Assembly (NCBI GenBank): GCA_938038205.1
Contig: CALHSA010000016.1
Location: 1 to 56,488 of the forward strand
Reading direction: 5' to 3'
Source: an uncultured bacterium
GTDB lineage: Bacteria > Bdellovibrionota_C > UBA2361 > JANWWW01
Length of the DNA: 56,488 nt
Shown here: piece after piece, positions 33,042-41,753 of the stretch
Position numbering within the stretch: the first letter of the stretch is position 1
Layout: every line of letters begins with the position of its first letter
The notes under the pieces: model-generated
Database searches by the model: none
What the model was told of the DNA's origin: nothing
The model's input: the letters and a program-made list of their open reading frames with translations, nothing else
Program-made: the position numbers and the translations under genes

Positions 33042-33222
33042 ACTCTTGAAGCATCAGGTCAAAATTTTGACCTTTTAAAACTATGTATTCAATTTTCATG
33101 CCCGAATCACCCTCTTTTTTCCTTATTAATTTCCAAGTATTTCCAGAATCAAAATTTAGTGATCTCAAATTCACTAGAACGATGATTAAGAGCACATCTA
33201 AAAAGGAGATTATCCAATTCAC
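33016..33222 (-). CDS. Mini-MotB-like stator subunit without OmpA domain (68 aa)
   Basis: This protein has one N-terminal membrane helix with motif WIISFLD (Trp3, Asp9). The spacing Trp-x5-Asp equals MotB (WKIAYAD in E. coli), where the Asp is the proton-binding residue. After the helix only about 45 residues remain, with no plug or OmpA-like peptidoglycan-binding domain (MotB is usually 250-310 residues). The start GTG overlaps the upstream stop (GTGA) and its end overlaps fliL by 26 bases, which supports translation. Adjacency to motA fits. Alternatives are an unrelated single-pass protein or an ExbD-type subunit; a full-length MotB may lie elsewhere. Confidence 0.55.
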   Translation of the reverse strand: MNWIISFLDVLLIIVLVNLRSLNFDSGNTWKLIRKKEGDSGMKIEYIVLKGQNFDLMLQEYGRGKREN

Positions 33223-33473
33223 TTTCTAAAAATTATTAACGGCTTTGATATGTCAGATAGATAAACTCTGTTTCCCCTTTTGTGAATTCTGTTTGAGATT
33301 AACTTGTATCTTTTCTGTTTAGGGAGAACGAACTCTACATCTGCTTTACGATATCCAAATTTCCGAATTTCTGATACACTAATTGGAAGAGCATAAACTT
33401 GTTGATAATTAGCGACTGAAACTATTGATGTTAGAATTAAAAAAAAACTTAAATTAATTATGTTTAACTGCAT
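33219..33473 (-). CDS. Small secreted protein of unknown function (84 aa)
   Basis: An ATG at 33473 gives a signal peptide (INLSFFLILTSIVSVANYQ, about residues 5-24) followed by about 60 basic residues with KFGYRKADVEFVLPKQKRYK and RGNRVYLSDISKP. I do not recognise the family. It lies between motA (20-base overlap) and the mini-MotB-like gene (GTGA overlap), so it is part of the stator operon. A periplasmic partner of the stator is possible. A longer start at 33521 would run into motA and lose the signal peptide. Confidence 0.6.
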   Translation of the reverse strand: MQLNIINLSFFLILTSIVSVANYQQVYALPISVSEIRKFGYRKADVEFVLPKQKRYKLISNRIHKRGNRVYLSDISKPLIIFRK

Positions 33474-34218
33474 TTCTATAACCAGATAAGTGTTCCTCCA
33501 GATAAATTGAGTGCAAACCATCTCTTAATTTAATTAAACCAGAGAAGGTTACCTCATAACTTAGCTCAAGGTGTTCAAGTTTTTGTTTAAAATGCTGATA
33601 TAGCGGGATGAAAAAAAAGTTTGCAAGGATGGCACCATAAAGAGTAGTTAACACGGCATGACTAATAGCTGTAGGATGAGAATTCATTGACAAACCGATT
33701 AATGTACCAATTAACCCAACTCCAGGACTTACATTAGCCCCAAAATTCAATAAATCTAAAAATCTTCTATTCCTATTCTTCAAAGTTTGGATCTCAGCTT
33801 TTAGCGCCTCCTCAAGTTTAAACTCTGGACCCGGATTATCAGCGATTATTCTAAGCCCTTTACGGATAAACTGATCATTAAATTTTTTTTGAAATTGCTC
33901 ACAAACTGTAAAACCCTTTCTTTTAATCTGCTCATTTATGTATATAAGCTCGTTTATCCTCGTTGAAATATCACAAATCCTTCTTGTATCTGCTACAATA
34001 TCAAGCGCTTCACGCAAATTAAAGCCACCTAAAAGCATTATGCAACACACCCCAGAAAAAACACTAAAAAAAGCCAGTGGATTAAAAAGATTTGAGATTG
34101 AAAAACCAAATTGAGCGCCAGTGGATATGAAAAATAAAGTTAAAAATCCAACAAAAATTAAAAACCGAATGTCAAAAAAATGAGATCTCACTACAAAACA
34201 AGATAATGAAAAAAACAT
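33454..34218 (-). CDS. motA: MotA-like flagellar stator protein
   Basis: The ATG at 34218 gives 254 residues; a longer start to 34305 would overlap the divergent flhB. Four hydrophobic segments and two hallmarks are present: NFGANVSPGVGLIGTLIG (conserved channel Pro) and TTLYGAILANFFFIPLYQHF (second conserved Pro). The stretch between these blocks is only about 15 residues versus about 25 in typical MotA. The large cytoplasmic loop with GGFNLREALDIVADTRR and ADNPGPEFKLEEAL is present but diverged. It is most likely a proton-driven stator subunit acting with the mini-MotB-like protein. Confidence 0.85.
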   Translation of the reverse strand: MFFSLSCFVVRSHFFDIRFLIFVGFLTLFFISTGAQFGFSISNLFNPLAFFSVFSGVCCIMLLGGFNLREALDIVADTRRICDISTRINELIYINEQIKRKGFTVCEQFQKKFNDQFIRKGLRIIADNPGPEFKLEEALKAEIQTLKNRNRRFLDLLNFGANVSPGVGLIGTLIGLSMNSHPTAISHAVLTTLYGAILANFFFIPLYQHFKQKLEHLELSYEVTFSGLIKLRDGLHSIYLEEHLSGYRNAVKHN

Positions 34219-34281
34219 ACCAGATGTAGGTACACATTTTGATAACAAAATCTGTGAGATACTTAGACAAACCTTTGACAA

Positions 34282-35355
34282 ATGGCTGAAGAAGATGACA
34301 TCCAATCCAAAACAGAGGATCCAACTGAACGGCGACTAGAGGAGCTAGCTCGGTTAGGACAATTGTTTGTCTCAAATGAGTTTAGTGCAGCCATTGCTTT
34401 CCTTATTGGTTCAATTGTTATTTATTTTGTCGTTCCAAATCTCTTCGCAACCATAACAGATATTTCTCGTTTTTACTTTTCATACTCGAAAAACCTAGAG
34501 GATTTGACAGTAAGTAACTTAGAAATACTTCCCGTTTTCAAAGTTTTTGGGGTACTAATAGTTATACTTTTAACCTTTCCTTTGGTATCAGTAGCAATAA
34601 GTTTGCTCCAAACGAAAGGAAACTTTAAAGAAAACTGGTTTAACTTAAACTTTAATGCCTTAAATCCTCTAAATGGATTAAAAAGAATCTTCTCTCTTCA
34701 GAATTTTTTTAATTTCTCTAAATCGGTGATTAAGTTACTTATTCTCGCAACATTTTTTTATTTTGCTTTCAAAGATGATGTTAAAGAGATAATTTTTTCC
34801 AAATCTTCAAATATCAATTTTTTAGCCCTAAATTTAAGTTGGTTAGCTTACAAAATACTGATTAACGGAGCAATCATACTTTTGATTTTTGGAACGATTG
34901 ATCTATCAGTAGGTTACTTACTATGGCTTAGACAAAATAGGATGACTAAACAAGAGGTGAAGGATGACAGGAGAGCTAGTGAGGGAGATGAGGTAGTAAA
35001 GAGAAAAATACTCTCAAAATCAGCTGCTAGGATACTACAACAAATTAAGAAAAACCTAGCAACTGCTACCGTTGTCGTAACAAATCCAACTCATTACGCT
35101 GTAGCTCTTAGATACATTAGTGGTAAAGATTCAGCACCAGTTGTTGTTGCAAAAGGCGTAGATTTTTTGGCTCTTAAAATCAGATCTTTGGCTGTGGAAT
35201 ACGGCATTCCAATTGTTGAAAGACCATCTTTAGCAAGAGCTTTATACAAAAGGTTAAAAATTGGTCAACAAATACCAGTAGAGTTCTTTAAGGTGGTAGC
35301 AGAAGTAATTGCCTTTGTATTTAAAACTCAAAACAAAAAACCAAAAGCGGTATGA
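34282..35355 (+). CDS. flhB: Flagellar export apparatus protein FlhB
   Basis: This 357-residue protein starts EDDIQSKTEDPTERRLEEL and has four membrane helices. The cytoplasmic domain contains MTKQEVKDDRR and the autocleavage motif NPTH in TNPTHYAVALRY at about residue 269, where FlhB cuts itself to switch export specificity. C-terminal blocks include APVVVAKGVDFLALKIR and ERPSLARALYK. It is divergent from motA with a 63-base gap and overlaps flhA by 4 bases. Confidence 0.96.
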   Translation: MAEEDDIQSKTEDPTERRLEELARLGQLFVSNEFSAAIAFLIGSIVIYFVVPNLFATITDISRFYFSYSKNLEDLTVSNLEILPVFKVFGVLIVILLTFPLVSVAISLLQTKGNFKENWFNLNFNALNPLNGLKRIFSLQNFFNFSKSVIKLLILATFFYFAFKDDVKEIIFSKSSNINFLALNLSWLAYKILINGAIILLIFGTIDLSVGYLLWLRQNRMTKQEVKDDRRASEGDEVVKRKILSKSAARILQQIKKNLATATVVVTNPTHYAVALRYISGKDSAPVVVAKGVDFLALKIRSLAVEYGIPIVERPSLARALYKRLKIGQQIPVEFFKVVAEVIAFVFKTQNKKPKAV

Positions 35356-37484
35356 GCCCTCAAAGAGTTATTGAATCATTACTTCCGCTTGCTTTGATTT
35401 TCGTTCTGACAATTTTACTTTTCCCAATGCCAGGTTGGTTTCTCGATTTTTGCTTGGCGGCAAATATAGTAATTGCTTTTGTTATATTGTTTGTTTCACT
35501 ATATGTTGAAAAACCGATAGAGTTCTCAGTTTATCCGTCACTACTTTTGATAACTACCGTATTTCGTTTAGCCTTAAATGTAGCTACAACCAGAAGAATA
35601 CTTCTTGATGGTAATCAAGGGCTTGACGTTGCTGGTGAATTAATAAAGGCCTTTGGTCAGTTTTTAATCCAAGGGAATTTTGTGGTTGGATTAATAATCT
35701 TTTTAATAATAAGTATCATAAATTTAAAAGTTATTACAAAAGGAGCCGGTAGGATCGCTGAAGTAGCTGCTAGATTTACTCTAGATGCAATGCCTGGTAA
35801 ACAGATGTCAATCGATTCAGATCTTAGTGCCGGCATAATTACCGAACAGGAAGCAAGATTAAGAAGACAACAATTAGCACGTGAAGCAGAGTTTTATGGT
35901 GCGATGGATGGAGCGGCTAAATTTGTTTCTGGCGAAGCTCTCACTGGGATATTCATCATGTTGTTAAACATCATTGGCGGCTTTTCAATCGGCTATTTTC
36001 AACATAATATGAGCTTATCTGAAGCTACACAAACTTTCACAGTTCTTACTGTGGGAGATGGTCTTCTTAGTCAGATACCAGCAATAATAATATCAGTTTC
36101 TGCTGGTTTAATAGTTTCCAGAGCAGCATCAGGAGAACATTTCAGCTTAGAGATACTAAGTCAGCTTGGAAAGACTATTTGGCCGTTACTTTTTGCCTCT
36201 ACAGCAACTGTTATGATAGGCCTTTTGCCTGGCTTGCCTTTTGTTCCATTCTTGGTAACTGGGATCATAGTGGGAATTCTAGCCTACATTAAAAGTAGAC
36301 AACAAAGAAAACTAGCTATGCAGAAACTAAAAGAGCAAAATCAAAAATCAGAAGAACCAGATCCAGAAAAAATGCTAACAACTGAAGATTTACTCAAACT
36401 GATGGAAGTAAGCCCAATTAGAATTGAAATAGGCGTAAACTTAGGATTAGCTATAGGCACAACGGCTATTAATGAAAGAACTCGGAAAATAAGATTTCAA
36501 TTAGCATCTAGATTTGGTTTTATTTGCCCTCAGCTTTATGTTACAACAACAAGGAGTGATAGAAGAGATACAAAAGATCCGTTAAAAATCCTCATCAAAG
36601 GTAGATTAGTTTTTGAGACGAGAATAGATACTGTTAGAGTTTTAGCAATTATGCCTCCACATCAAAAACAGCAAGAGAATGTACCCGATCTTGAAGGAGA
36701 GATATTTTATGACCCAATTTACAAGATTAAGGGGTTCCTGATAAACAAGGAAGATACTATTTACGCAAAGAGCCTTCATTACTATATCTCAGATCAAGCA
36801 GCACAATTTGCCACCTGCGTGACAGAAGTACTTATGTTACATATGCACGAACTGCTTCGTCGACAAGATGTGCACCTAATTATATCAAAGATTCAAAAAG
36901 AATTCCCAAGGTTAGTTGAGGATATAATACCTCAACATATATCGTTAGCTCAGATTCATCAAATACTGTCAAAATTACTCTATGAGTTTGTATCAATTAG
37001 GGATATGCAAACTATCCTAGAGTCTCTAGGTGAAATAGCCCCACTAACAAAAAACATAGATATGATGACTGAGTATGTCAGGAAAAGAGTTATAAAAGGA
37101 TCTCTTCAAACTTTATATGAGAACAATCTCTTTTTAAGAGTTGTAAACATAGATCCCCGGTTAGAACAGGCTATTCGGAATTCAATTATTGAGAAGGAGG
37201 ATTCAAGAAAATTTAATCCAAACCAAAGTCTAGCACTACCATTAGTTAACAGAATTGGCTCATTGTACGAACAGGAACTTCAATTAACGTCTTATTTAGC
37301 TGTTTTAGTTCCACAAGATATTAGACAACCTCTTAGTATGTGGCTAAAAGAGCAGTTTCCAAGAGTTCTGGTTATATCACCCGATGAGATACCCTATGGT
37401 TTAACAGTTAAGGCTATCGGAACAATCGGACTTGATGATCAAAAATCAGAGGAAGTGGGGAATAATTTGGCGGTAAGTATATGA
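35352..37484 (+). CDS. flhA: Flagellar export apparatus protein FlhA
   Basis: This 710-residue protein has eight N-terminal membrane segments with the FHIPEP block SLLLITTVFRLALNVATTR and ARFTLDAMPGKQMSIDSDLSAGII (positions about 64-82 and 138-161). A long cytoplasmic domain binds export chaperones. The length is normal. It overlaps flhB and flhG by 4 bases each. The flhF gene often found next is missing here. Confidence 0.97.
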   Translation: MSPQRVIESLLPLALIFVLTILLFPMPGWFLDFCLAANIVIAFVILFVSLYVEKPIEFSVYPSLLLITTVFRLALNVATTRRILLDGNQGLDVAGELIKAFGQFLIQGNFVVGLIIFLIISIINLKVITKGAGRIAEVAARFTLDAMPGKQMSIDSDLSAGIITEQEARLRRQQLAREAEFYGAMDGAAKFVSGEALTGIFIMLLNIIGGFSIGYFQHNMSLSEATQTFTVLTVGDGLLSQIPAIIISVSAGLIVSRAASGEHFSLEILSQLGKTIWPLLFASTATVMIGLLPGLPFVPFLVTGIIVGILAYIKSRQQRKLAMQKLKEQNQKSEEPDPEKMLTTEDLLKLMEVSPIRIEIGVNLGLAIGTTAINERTRKIRFQLASRFGFICPQLYVTTTRSDRRDTKDPLKILIKGRLVFETRIDTVRVLAIMPPHQKQQENVPDLEGEIFYDPIYKIKGFLINKEDTIYAKSLHYYISDQAAQFATCVTEVLMLHMHELLRRQDVHLIISKIQKEFPRLVEDIIPQHISLAQIHQILSKLLYEFVSIRDMQTILESLGEIAPLTKNIDMMTEYVRKRVIKGSLQTLYENNLFLRVVNIDPRLEQAIRNSIIEKEDSRKFNPNQSLALPLVNRIGSLYEQELQLTSYLAVLVPQDIRQPLSMWLKEQFPRVLVISPDEIPYGLTVKAIGTIGLDDQKSEEVGNNLAVSI

Positions 37485-38257
37485 TCTCTAAAGTAGTTGC
37501 TGTTTGTTCAGGAAAAGGGGGAGTAGGTAAAACAAACATCTGTGTAAATCTTGCTCTTGCTTTAACTGATCTCGGTCGAAAAGTTTTACTTATTGACCTA
37601 GATTTTGGTTTAGCGAATGCAGAGATACTTTTAGGAATTAAGCCACTTAAAACTTTCAAAGACTTGAAGGAGGAAAACTTTGATTTTTCAAAATTGATAA
37701 CACGCGGTCTTTGGGGGATCGATTTTATAAGTGGCGGAAGAGGCTTTTCCTGGCTTAATAACTTAACACCTGAGGATAGAAGAAACCTACTAATATCGTG
37801 GAGAAATTTCGTTTCAGATTATGAAATAGTAATTCTTGACACAGCACCAAGCATAAACCTTGACAATATATTATTTTTAAAAAATGCTGATCTCATCGCT
37901 TTAGTATCAACAACCGAAGCTCCAGCACTTTTAGATGCATATGTTAGCATGAAAACTCTTTTCTCAGTACTAAAGATAAGCAAGTTCGGTCTACTACTAA
38001 ATAAGACCTCTAATTTTTCTCAAGCAAAAGCTATTTTTAAAAACTTCTTTACGTGTACTATGGAACGCTTAAACGTTAGACTTGGATATCTGGGAAACAT
38101 ACCTTATGATGAGAGTGTAAAACATGCAGTGAATGATCAAAAACCATTTTATCTAACTTTTCCTAACTCACTCGCATCAAAATCCATTAGTAGAAGTGCG
38201 GATTTGTTGATGGAGGAATTACTAATAACAACGGATGAAGTTTCCATTGAACCATGA
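37481..38257 (+). CDS. flhG: Flagellar number regulator FlhG/FleN/YlxH (MinD-like ATPase)
   Basis: This 258-residue MinD/ParA ATPase has the deviant Walker A CSGKGGVGKTN (8-18), the Walker A' LIDLDFGLANAEILLGI (DFGLAN is the FlhG signature) and Walker B IVILDTAPSIN. It limits flagellar number and placement, usually with FlhF, which is not between flhA and flhG here. The N-terminal DQAxxLR FleQ-binding motif is absent, as the protein starts directly at the P-loop. Confidence 0.92.
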   Translation: MISKVVAVCSGKGGVGKTNICVNLALALTDLGRKVLLIDLDFGLANAEILLGIKPLKTFKDLKEENFDFSKLITRGLWGIDFISGGRGFSWLNNLTPEDRRNLLISWRNFVSDYEIVILDTAPSINLDNILFLKNADLIALVSTTEAPALLDAYVSMKTLFSVLKISKFGLLLNKTSNFSQAKAIFKNFFTCTMERLNVRLGYLGNIPYDESVKHAVNDQKPFYLTFPNSLASKSISRSADLLMEELLITTDEVSIEP

Positions 38258-38451
38258 ATACACAAATAAAAAAATTCGCAGGTTTTGTATCCGTGTTAGG
38301 TAGTATTTTTATCACAGTAAATGGTATCTTTTCTGGAGTTACTACTTTTCAAATAGGAGTAAGATTGCTTGTTTGGTTTTCAGTAACGTTTATATTTTTT
38401 AAACTTTTAGAAGTTGTTATGAAGTTTGGAGTATCTTCAAATGAAGAGTAG
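38254..38451 (+). CDS. Small membrane protein between flhG and fliA (65 aa)
   Basis: This 65-residue protein has two hydrophobic helices (FAGFVSVLGSIFITVNGIFSG and LLVWFSVTFIFFKLLEVVM, as residues 8-28 and 38-56) and short charged ends. It overlaps flhG by 4 bases and fliA by 11, so it is certainly inside the operon. I do not recognise a named family. A location-based role in the flagellar regulon is only inferred. Confidence 0.7.
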   Translation: MNTQIKKFAGFVSVLGSIFITVNGIFSGVTTFQIGVRLLVWFSVTFIFFKLLEVVMKFGVSSNEE

Positions 38452-39166
38452 TTTAACTGAGTTAGATAAAGAGGAACTTATTAATCAATACCTTCCTTTG
38501 GTAAAGAGAATTTCTGCAAAGTTTATGCATAAACTGCCCCCATCAATCGAATTGAGAGACATTGTAAATGCTGGTATAAACGGCTTACTGGAAGCGGCAG
38601 AGAGATTTGATGATAGTTTAGATTCAAGCTTTGAGGCTTTTGCATATCATAGGATTCGTGGAGCTATTTTAGATTATTTAAGGGCTTGTGATTGGTTACC
38701 TCGAAGTATACGCTCGAGAATGCACAAACTAGAAAAAGCTTACCTGATGGTTGAGCAAAAACTTGGTAGGCAAGCTACTGAGGAAGAAGTTGCTAAAGAA
38801 CTAGGCATCACAGTTGAGGAATTTCGGGATCTTTTGGGTGATGTTAGTAATATTGTTATGCTAAGCTTCGAGGAGCTTGGATTTGGAAAAGGAGAAGATC
38901 GTTTTTGGAGTAAAGATGAATCATCAACTGTGCCTCTAGATAATGTTTTAGATCAGGAGCTTGTTGATATTATCGCAAGGGCGCTGGATAGGCTACCTGA
39001 AAGAGAGAGAATGGTACTGATTCTTTATTTTTACGAGGAATTAAATCTTAAAGAAATTAGTGAGGTGCTTAATTTAACTGAGAGCAGGGTTAGTCAGCTT
39101 CGAGCAAGCGGTTTGTTAAGACTTAAAGTGTATCTTCGAAAAAGCCTTGGGATTATAAAGGATTAG
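38441..39166 (+). CDS. fliA: Flagellar sigma factor FliA (sigma-28)
   Basis: The ATG at 38441 has a GGAG sequence about 9 bases upstream and gives 241 residues. Group 3 sigma regions are visible: YLPLVKRISAKF, LRDIVNAGINGLLEAAERFD, SSFEAFAYHRIRGAILDYLRACDWLPRSIR (quoted as region 2, residues about 60-90), ATEEEVAKELGI in region 3, and LPERERMVLILYFYEELNLKEISEVL with ESRVSQL in region 4. It directs late flagellar promoters. It converges on the HerA-type gene with a 14-base overlap. Confidence 0.95.
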   Translation: MKSSLTELDKEELINQYLPLVKRISAKFMHKLPPSIELRDIVNAGINGLLEAAERFDDSLDSSFEAFAYHRIRGAILDYLRACDWLPRSIRSRMHKLEKAYLMVEQKLGRQATEEEVAKELGITVEEFRDLLGDVSNIVMLSFEELGFGKGEDRFWSKDESSTVPLDNVLDQELVDIIARALDRLPERERMVLILYFYEELNLKEISEVLNLTESRVSQLRASGLLRLKVYLRKSLGIIKD

Positions 39167-40739
39167 ACTTAATCCAAGTATCCTTAAATCTAGCGCTATA
39201 AGAACTTGGCCTTGTTTCAGGAGGTAGAACTCTAACGAGAATTGATCTCTCAAAATCTACTCCAGCTAGAATAGCCTCTCCGGTTTTTAAACTAGCAACT
39301 ACTTCAGGTGAGAAATTTTTACCAACACCTACAATAGGCCTTATCAGCTCAAAATCTCCTGGATCATTAAGCCTATGAATGAGCATACACCCTAACTGAC
39401 TTATAACCAACGGAGTTATCTCTCTAACTTGTTGGGAAGCTAACCCTAAACACAAAGCGAATTTCCTGCTCTCTTTAGCTATAGCCTCTAAACTTGAAAG
39501 CCCAAAGGTTTTAACGAATTTAAGAGCATATTCATTCAGAAAATAGTGTGCTTCATCCAAAATAAACAGTAAAGGCTTACTTAGAAATTTACCTTTTTTA
39601 GAAAGGTTAAACAAATATCTACCTAAAATATTTACAAAAGTTTCCTTAACACCAAACGCAGATGGAAAACCTGCTAAAGATATTCTTAATATTTGTTTGG
39701 AGTCCTGTTCAACGAAAATATCAATAACCTCAACTAATGAGGGAAGTTTTTTATCTGGATAAAAAATAAACCTCAAATCAGGGTCCTTTAATATAGCCTC
39801 AACTTTACCTATAAATGGTGCACAAGCAGACAGCTCAGATGAGTTAACTCCCCCCCAGTAATTAAACTCGGTTGAGCTTTGCTGAGGGTAAACACATTCA
39901 TTCTGAATTTGAACAGGCAACTTAGATATGTCAAATTCGCATTTTTCATCCTCTATGTCTTTTAGTCTCTTTTGATACAGTCTTTCAAAATCTTTCTTTT
40001 CTCTATTTGCCTTAATGACAACTCCACCAACAGCAATACTTGGTTCAAGCTTTGCAAGCTTTAATGTCTTAATAGCACTTTTTAACTTCATGAAAGTTAA
40101 CCCATCAGGTGGTTGAAAAATTGTGAACAAATCAGATTCCAATAAATCATAATAAGGCATAGTAAAAGGATGACAATTCTCTTTTCCAAATCCCAAAGAT
40201 ATACACTTTCTAAATCCATTGTACTCTCCTGCTGGATCTACTAAGATGATCTTGGGGTTATATCTTTGACACTCTTCAATTAACCTCGCAACACTCCAAC
40301 TCTTACCTGACCCAGTGCAGCCAAAAACCCCAAAATGTTTAGAGAAAAAACTCTCAAATGAGGGTTTAAAAAGAACATTTAAATTTGCGATCTCAAAACA
40401 CTCCAATCTACATTGTGTTTCCTCAGATAAATCAAATACTCGGGAAACATAATCAAGATTGCTCAAAAGGTAGACTTTATTACCAACAGATAAATCTATT
40501 GTATCAAGTAGCCTAACTTTATAATCTTCAACAGAAGCAAAAAAAACCGCTTTTCCTATCTTTTGGGATCCAAGAAGATCTGTTACCTTAAAAATAAAAA
40601 TTTTTTTATTGGACTCTGAAAAGATAAAAGAATTAACGGTTAGTTTGTGATTGGTTAAATCTAGATTATCAAATGAAAAACTTACCTCATCAGGGTAGAT
40701 ATCAACAACTGCTCCAACACAAATATTTTTAGAGATCAA
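39153..40739 (-). CDS. HerA-type (FtsK/HerA, DUF87) hexameric ATPase
   Basis: This 528-residue protein has an N-terminal HAS-barrel-like beta domain (about 1-105), then Walker A GCTGSGKSWS at 140-149 and ILVDPAGEYNGF. A large insertion follows, then Walker B LLFILDEAHYFLNE at about 397-410 and a C-terminal RxxILAGVDFERSI-type arginine block. HerA pumps DNA with the NurA nuclease in archaea and with defence effectors in bacteria. No NurA, SIR2 or DUF4297 partner is adjacent. It is the last gene of a five-gene operon with a cupin and three unknown proteins. Confidence 0.85.
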   Translation of the reverse strand: MISKNICVGAVVDIYPDEVSFSFDNLDLTNHKLTVNSFIFSESNKKIFIFKVTDLLGSQKIGKAVFFASVEDYKVRLLDTIDLSVGNKVYLLSNLDYVSRVFDLSEETQCRLECFEIANLNVLFKPSFESFFSKHFGVFGCTGSGKSWSVARLIEECQRYNPKIILVDPAGEYNGFRKCISLGFGKENCHPFTMPYYDLLESDLFTIFQPPDGLTFMKLKSAIKTLKLAKLEPSIAVGGVVIKANREKKDFERLYQKRLKDIEDEKCEFDISKLPVQIQNECVYPQQSSTEFNYWGGVNSSELSACAPFIGKVEAILKDPDLRFIFYPDKKLPSLVEVIDIFVEQDSKQILRISLAGFPSAFGVKETFVNILGRYLFNLSKKGKFLSKPLLFILDEAHYFLNEYALKFVKTFGLSSLEAIAKESRKFALCLGLASQQVREITPLVISQLGCMLIHRLNDPGDFELIRPIVGVGKNFSPEVVASLKTGEAILAGVDFERSILVRVLPPETRPSSYSARFKDTWIKSNPL

Positions 40740-41259
40740 TTTTCCCTAAGTAAATTCTAAGACTTTGTAATCGGTCTAACGCAGGTTTTTGTTTAAAGTT
40801 TTTTTTGTTGTTAAAAAAACTTTCAAATGTTTTTACGGCCTCTTGCAACAAATTTAATTCAATTAAACCTTGAGTACACTCTCTACCATGAAAGCAATGA
40901 TACCGAACTACATCTTTAGGCTTTGCTTTATCCAAACTATGTTCATCAAGAGTCGAAACCTCCAAAACCTTTAAACTTTGAATGCTACCAAGTCTATGAG
41001 GAACACCGGGAGGAATTCTGAATAGCATACCCTTACTAACCTTGAGTGTATAGAAGAGATCATCAATAAAAAACTGAACAACACCTCTACCAGATAGAAT
41101 AATCCAATATTCTAATTTTCTCTGATGGGACTGCAAACTTAATACACCATTAATACCATCCTTAGGAATTAAAATTTTGATGGTGAAATCACGGTCAAAC
41201 TCTGAGATTATCTGTTCCTTCCCCCAAATCCATTCATCTATTTTCATACTTGCATCCAC
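40729..41259 (-). CDS. Cupin, mannose-6-phosphate isomerase type II-like
   Basis: This 176-residue protein has a single cupin barrel with the sugar-phosphate isomerase pattern LSLQSHQRKLEYWIILSG (metal-ligand His and Glu), then GRGVVQFF, and the second motif MLFRIPPGVPHRLG. In mannose-6-phosphate isomerase/GMP fusions this forms the C-terminal catalytic barrel. About 50 C-terminal residues (VVRYHCFHGRECTQG onward) are extra and unassigned. It overlaps the unknown gene upstream by 16 bases and the HerA gene by 11. Its role next to a DNA translocase is unclear; the protein may be an independent sugar enzyme. Confidence 0.75.
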   Translation of the reverse strand: MDASMKIDEWIWGKEQIISEFDRDFTIKILIPKDGINGVLSLQSHQRKLEYWIILSGRGVVQFFIDDLFYTLKVSKGMLFRIPPGVPHRLGSIQSLKVLEVSTLDEHSLDKAKPKDVVRYHCFHGRECTQGLIELNLLQEAVKTFESFFNNKKNFKQKPALDRLQSLRIYLGKIDL

Positions 41260-41753
41260 TGGCTTAATCTTTCAAGTTCCTGAATCAACTCTCTAGGCCA
41301 TTTACGGAAATCAGTCGGAAGTAAATCTGCATTATCCAAAAAATATTTAACCTCGAATATTGAATCGCCATTAACTATTTGAAGCAACCTGGTTGAGTAA
41401 TCAAATTGAATCAAATATCTTGAGCTTAGTTCACCAAAAAGGTTAATTATAGGATCATCCTGAAGTCCGATAATTTTATCATCCTTGTCAATCTGATTTT
41501 TATAATATGAAGCTTTCTCCCACTTAACACCAGACCAAAATAGGTAATCTAATGCTTCAGCAAAGCAACCTAAACACTCCAAAGTATTAGACCTTTCAAA
41601 ATAATCTCTAACACATCTCGATTCTATTCCATTGCATACAATACAACCAACAGAGATATTTGATCTTGTTTGTCGCAAAAAAGATAGAAAAGCCATTAAG
41701 ATGGAGTTCAACCATACTGCTTTACCCCCGGCCAGAATACCAATAACTTTCAT
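41244..41753 (-). CDS. Unknown protein A of the HerA operon (169 aa)
   Basis: I do not recognise this protein. It is 169 residues long, with a hydrophobic start (VIGILAGGKAVW, reminiscent of a nucleotidyltransferase LAGG motif but not followed by the expected Lys). Cysteine pairs occur in CIVCNGIESRC and LECLGC, giving possible zinc ligands. A FEVKYFLDN strand matches the ExK of PD-(D/E)xK nucleases only at tripeptide level. The ATG directly follows the stop of protein B. It has no signal peptide. Confidence 0.6.
   Translation of the reverse strand: MKVIGILAGGKAVWLNSILMAFLSFLRQTRSNISVGCIVCNGIESRCVRDYFERSNTLECLGCFAEALDYLFWSGVKWEKASYYKNQIDKDDKIIGLQDDPIINLFGELSSRYLIQFDYSTRLLQIVNGDSIFEVKYFLDNADLLPTDFRKWPRELIQELERLSQWMQV

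Noticed and set aside
41244-41753. Protein A as a PD-(D/E)xK nuclease or nucleotidyltransferase
   Set aside because: Only a short EVK tripeptide and an LAGG-like start are seen; the rest of either motif set is missing, so no function is assigned.
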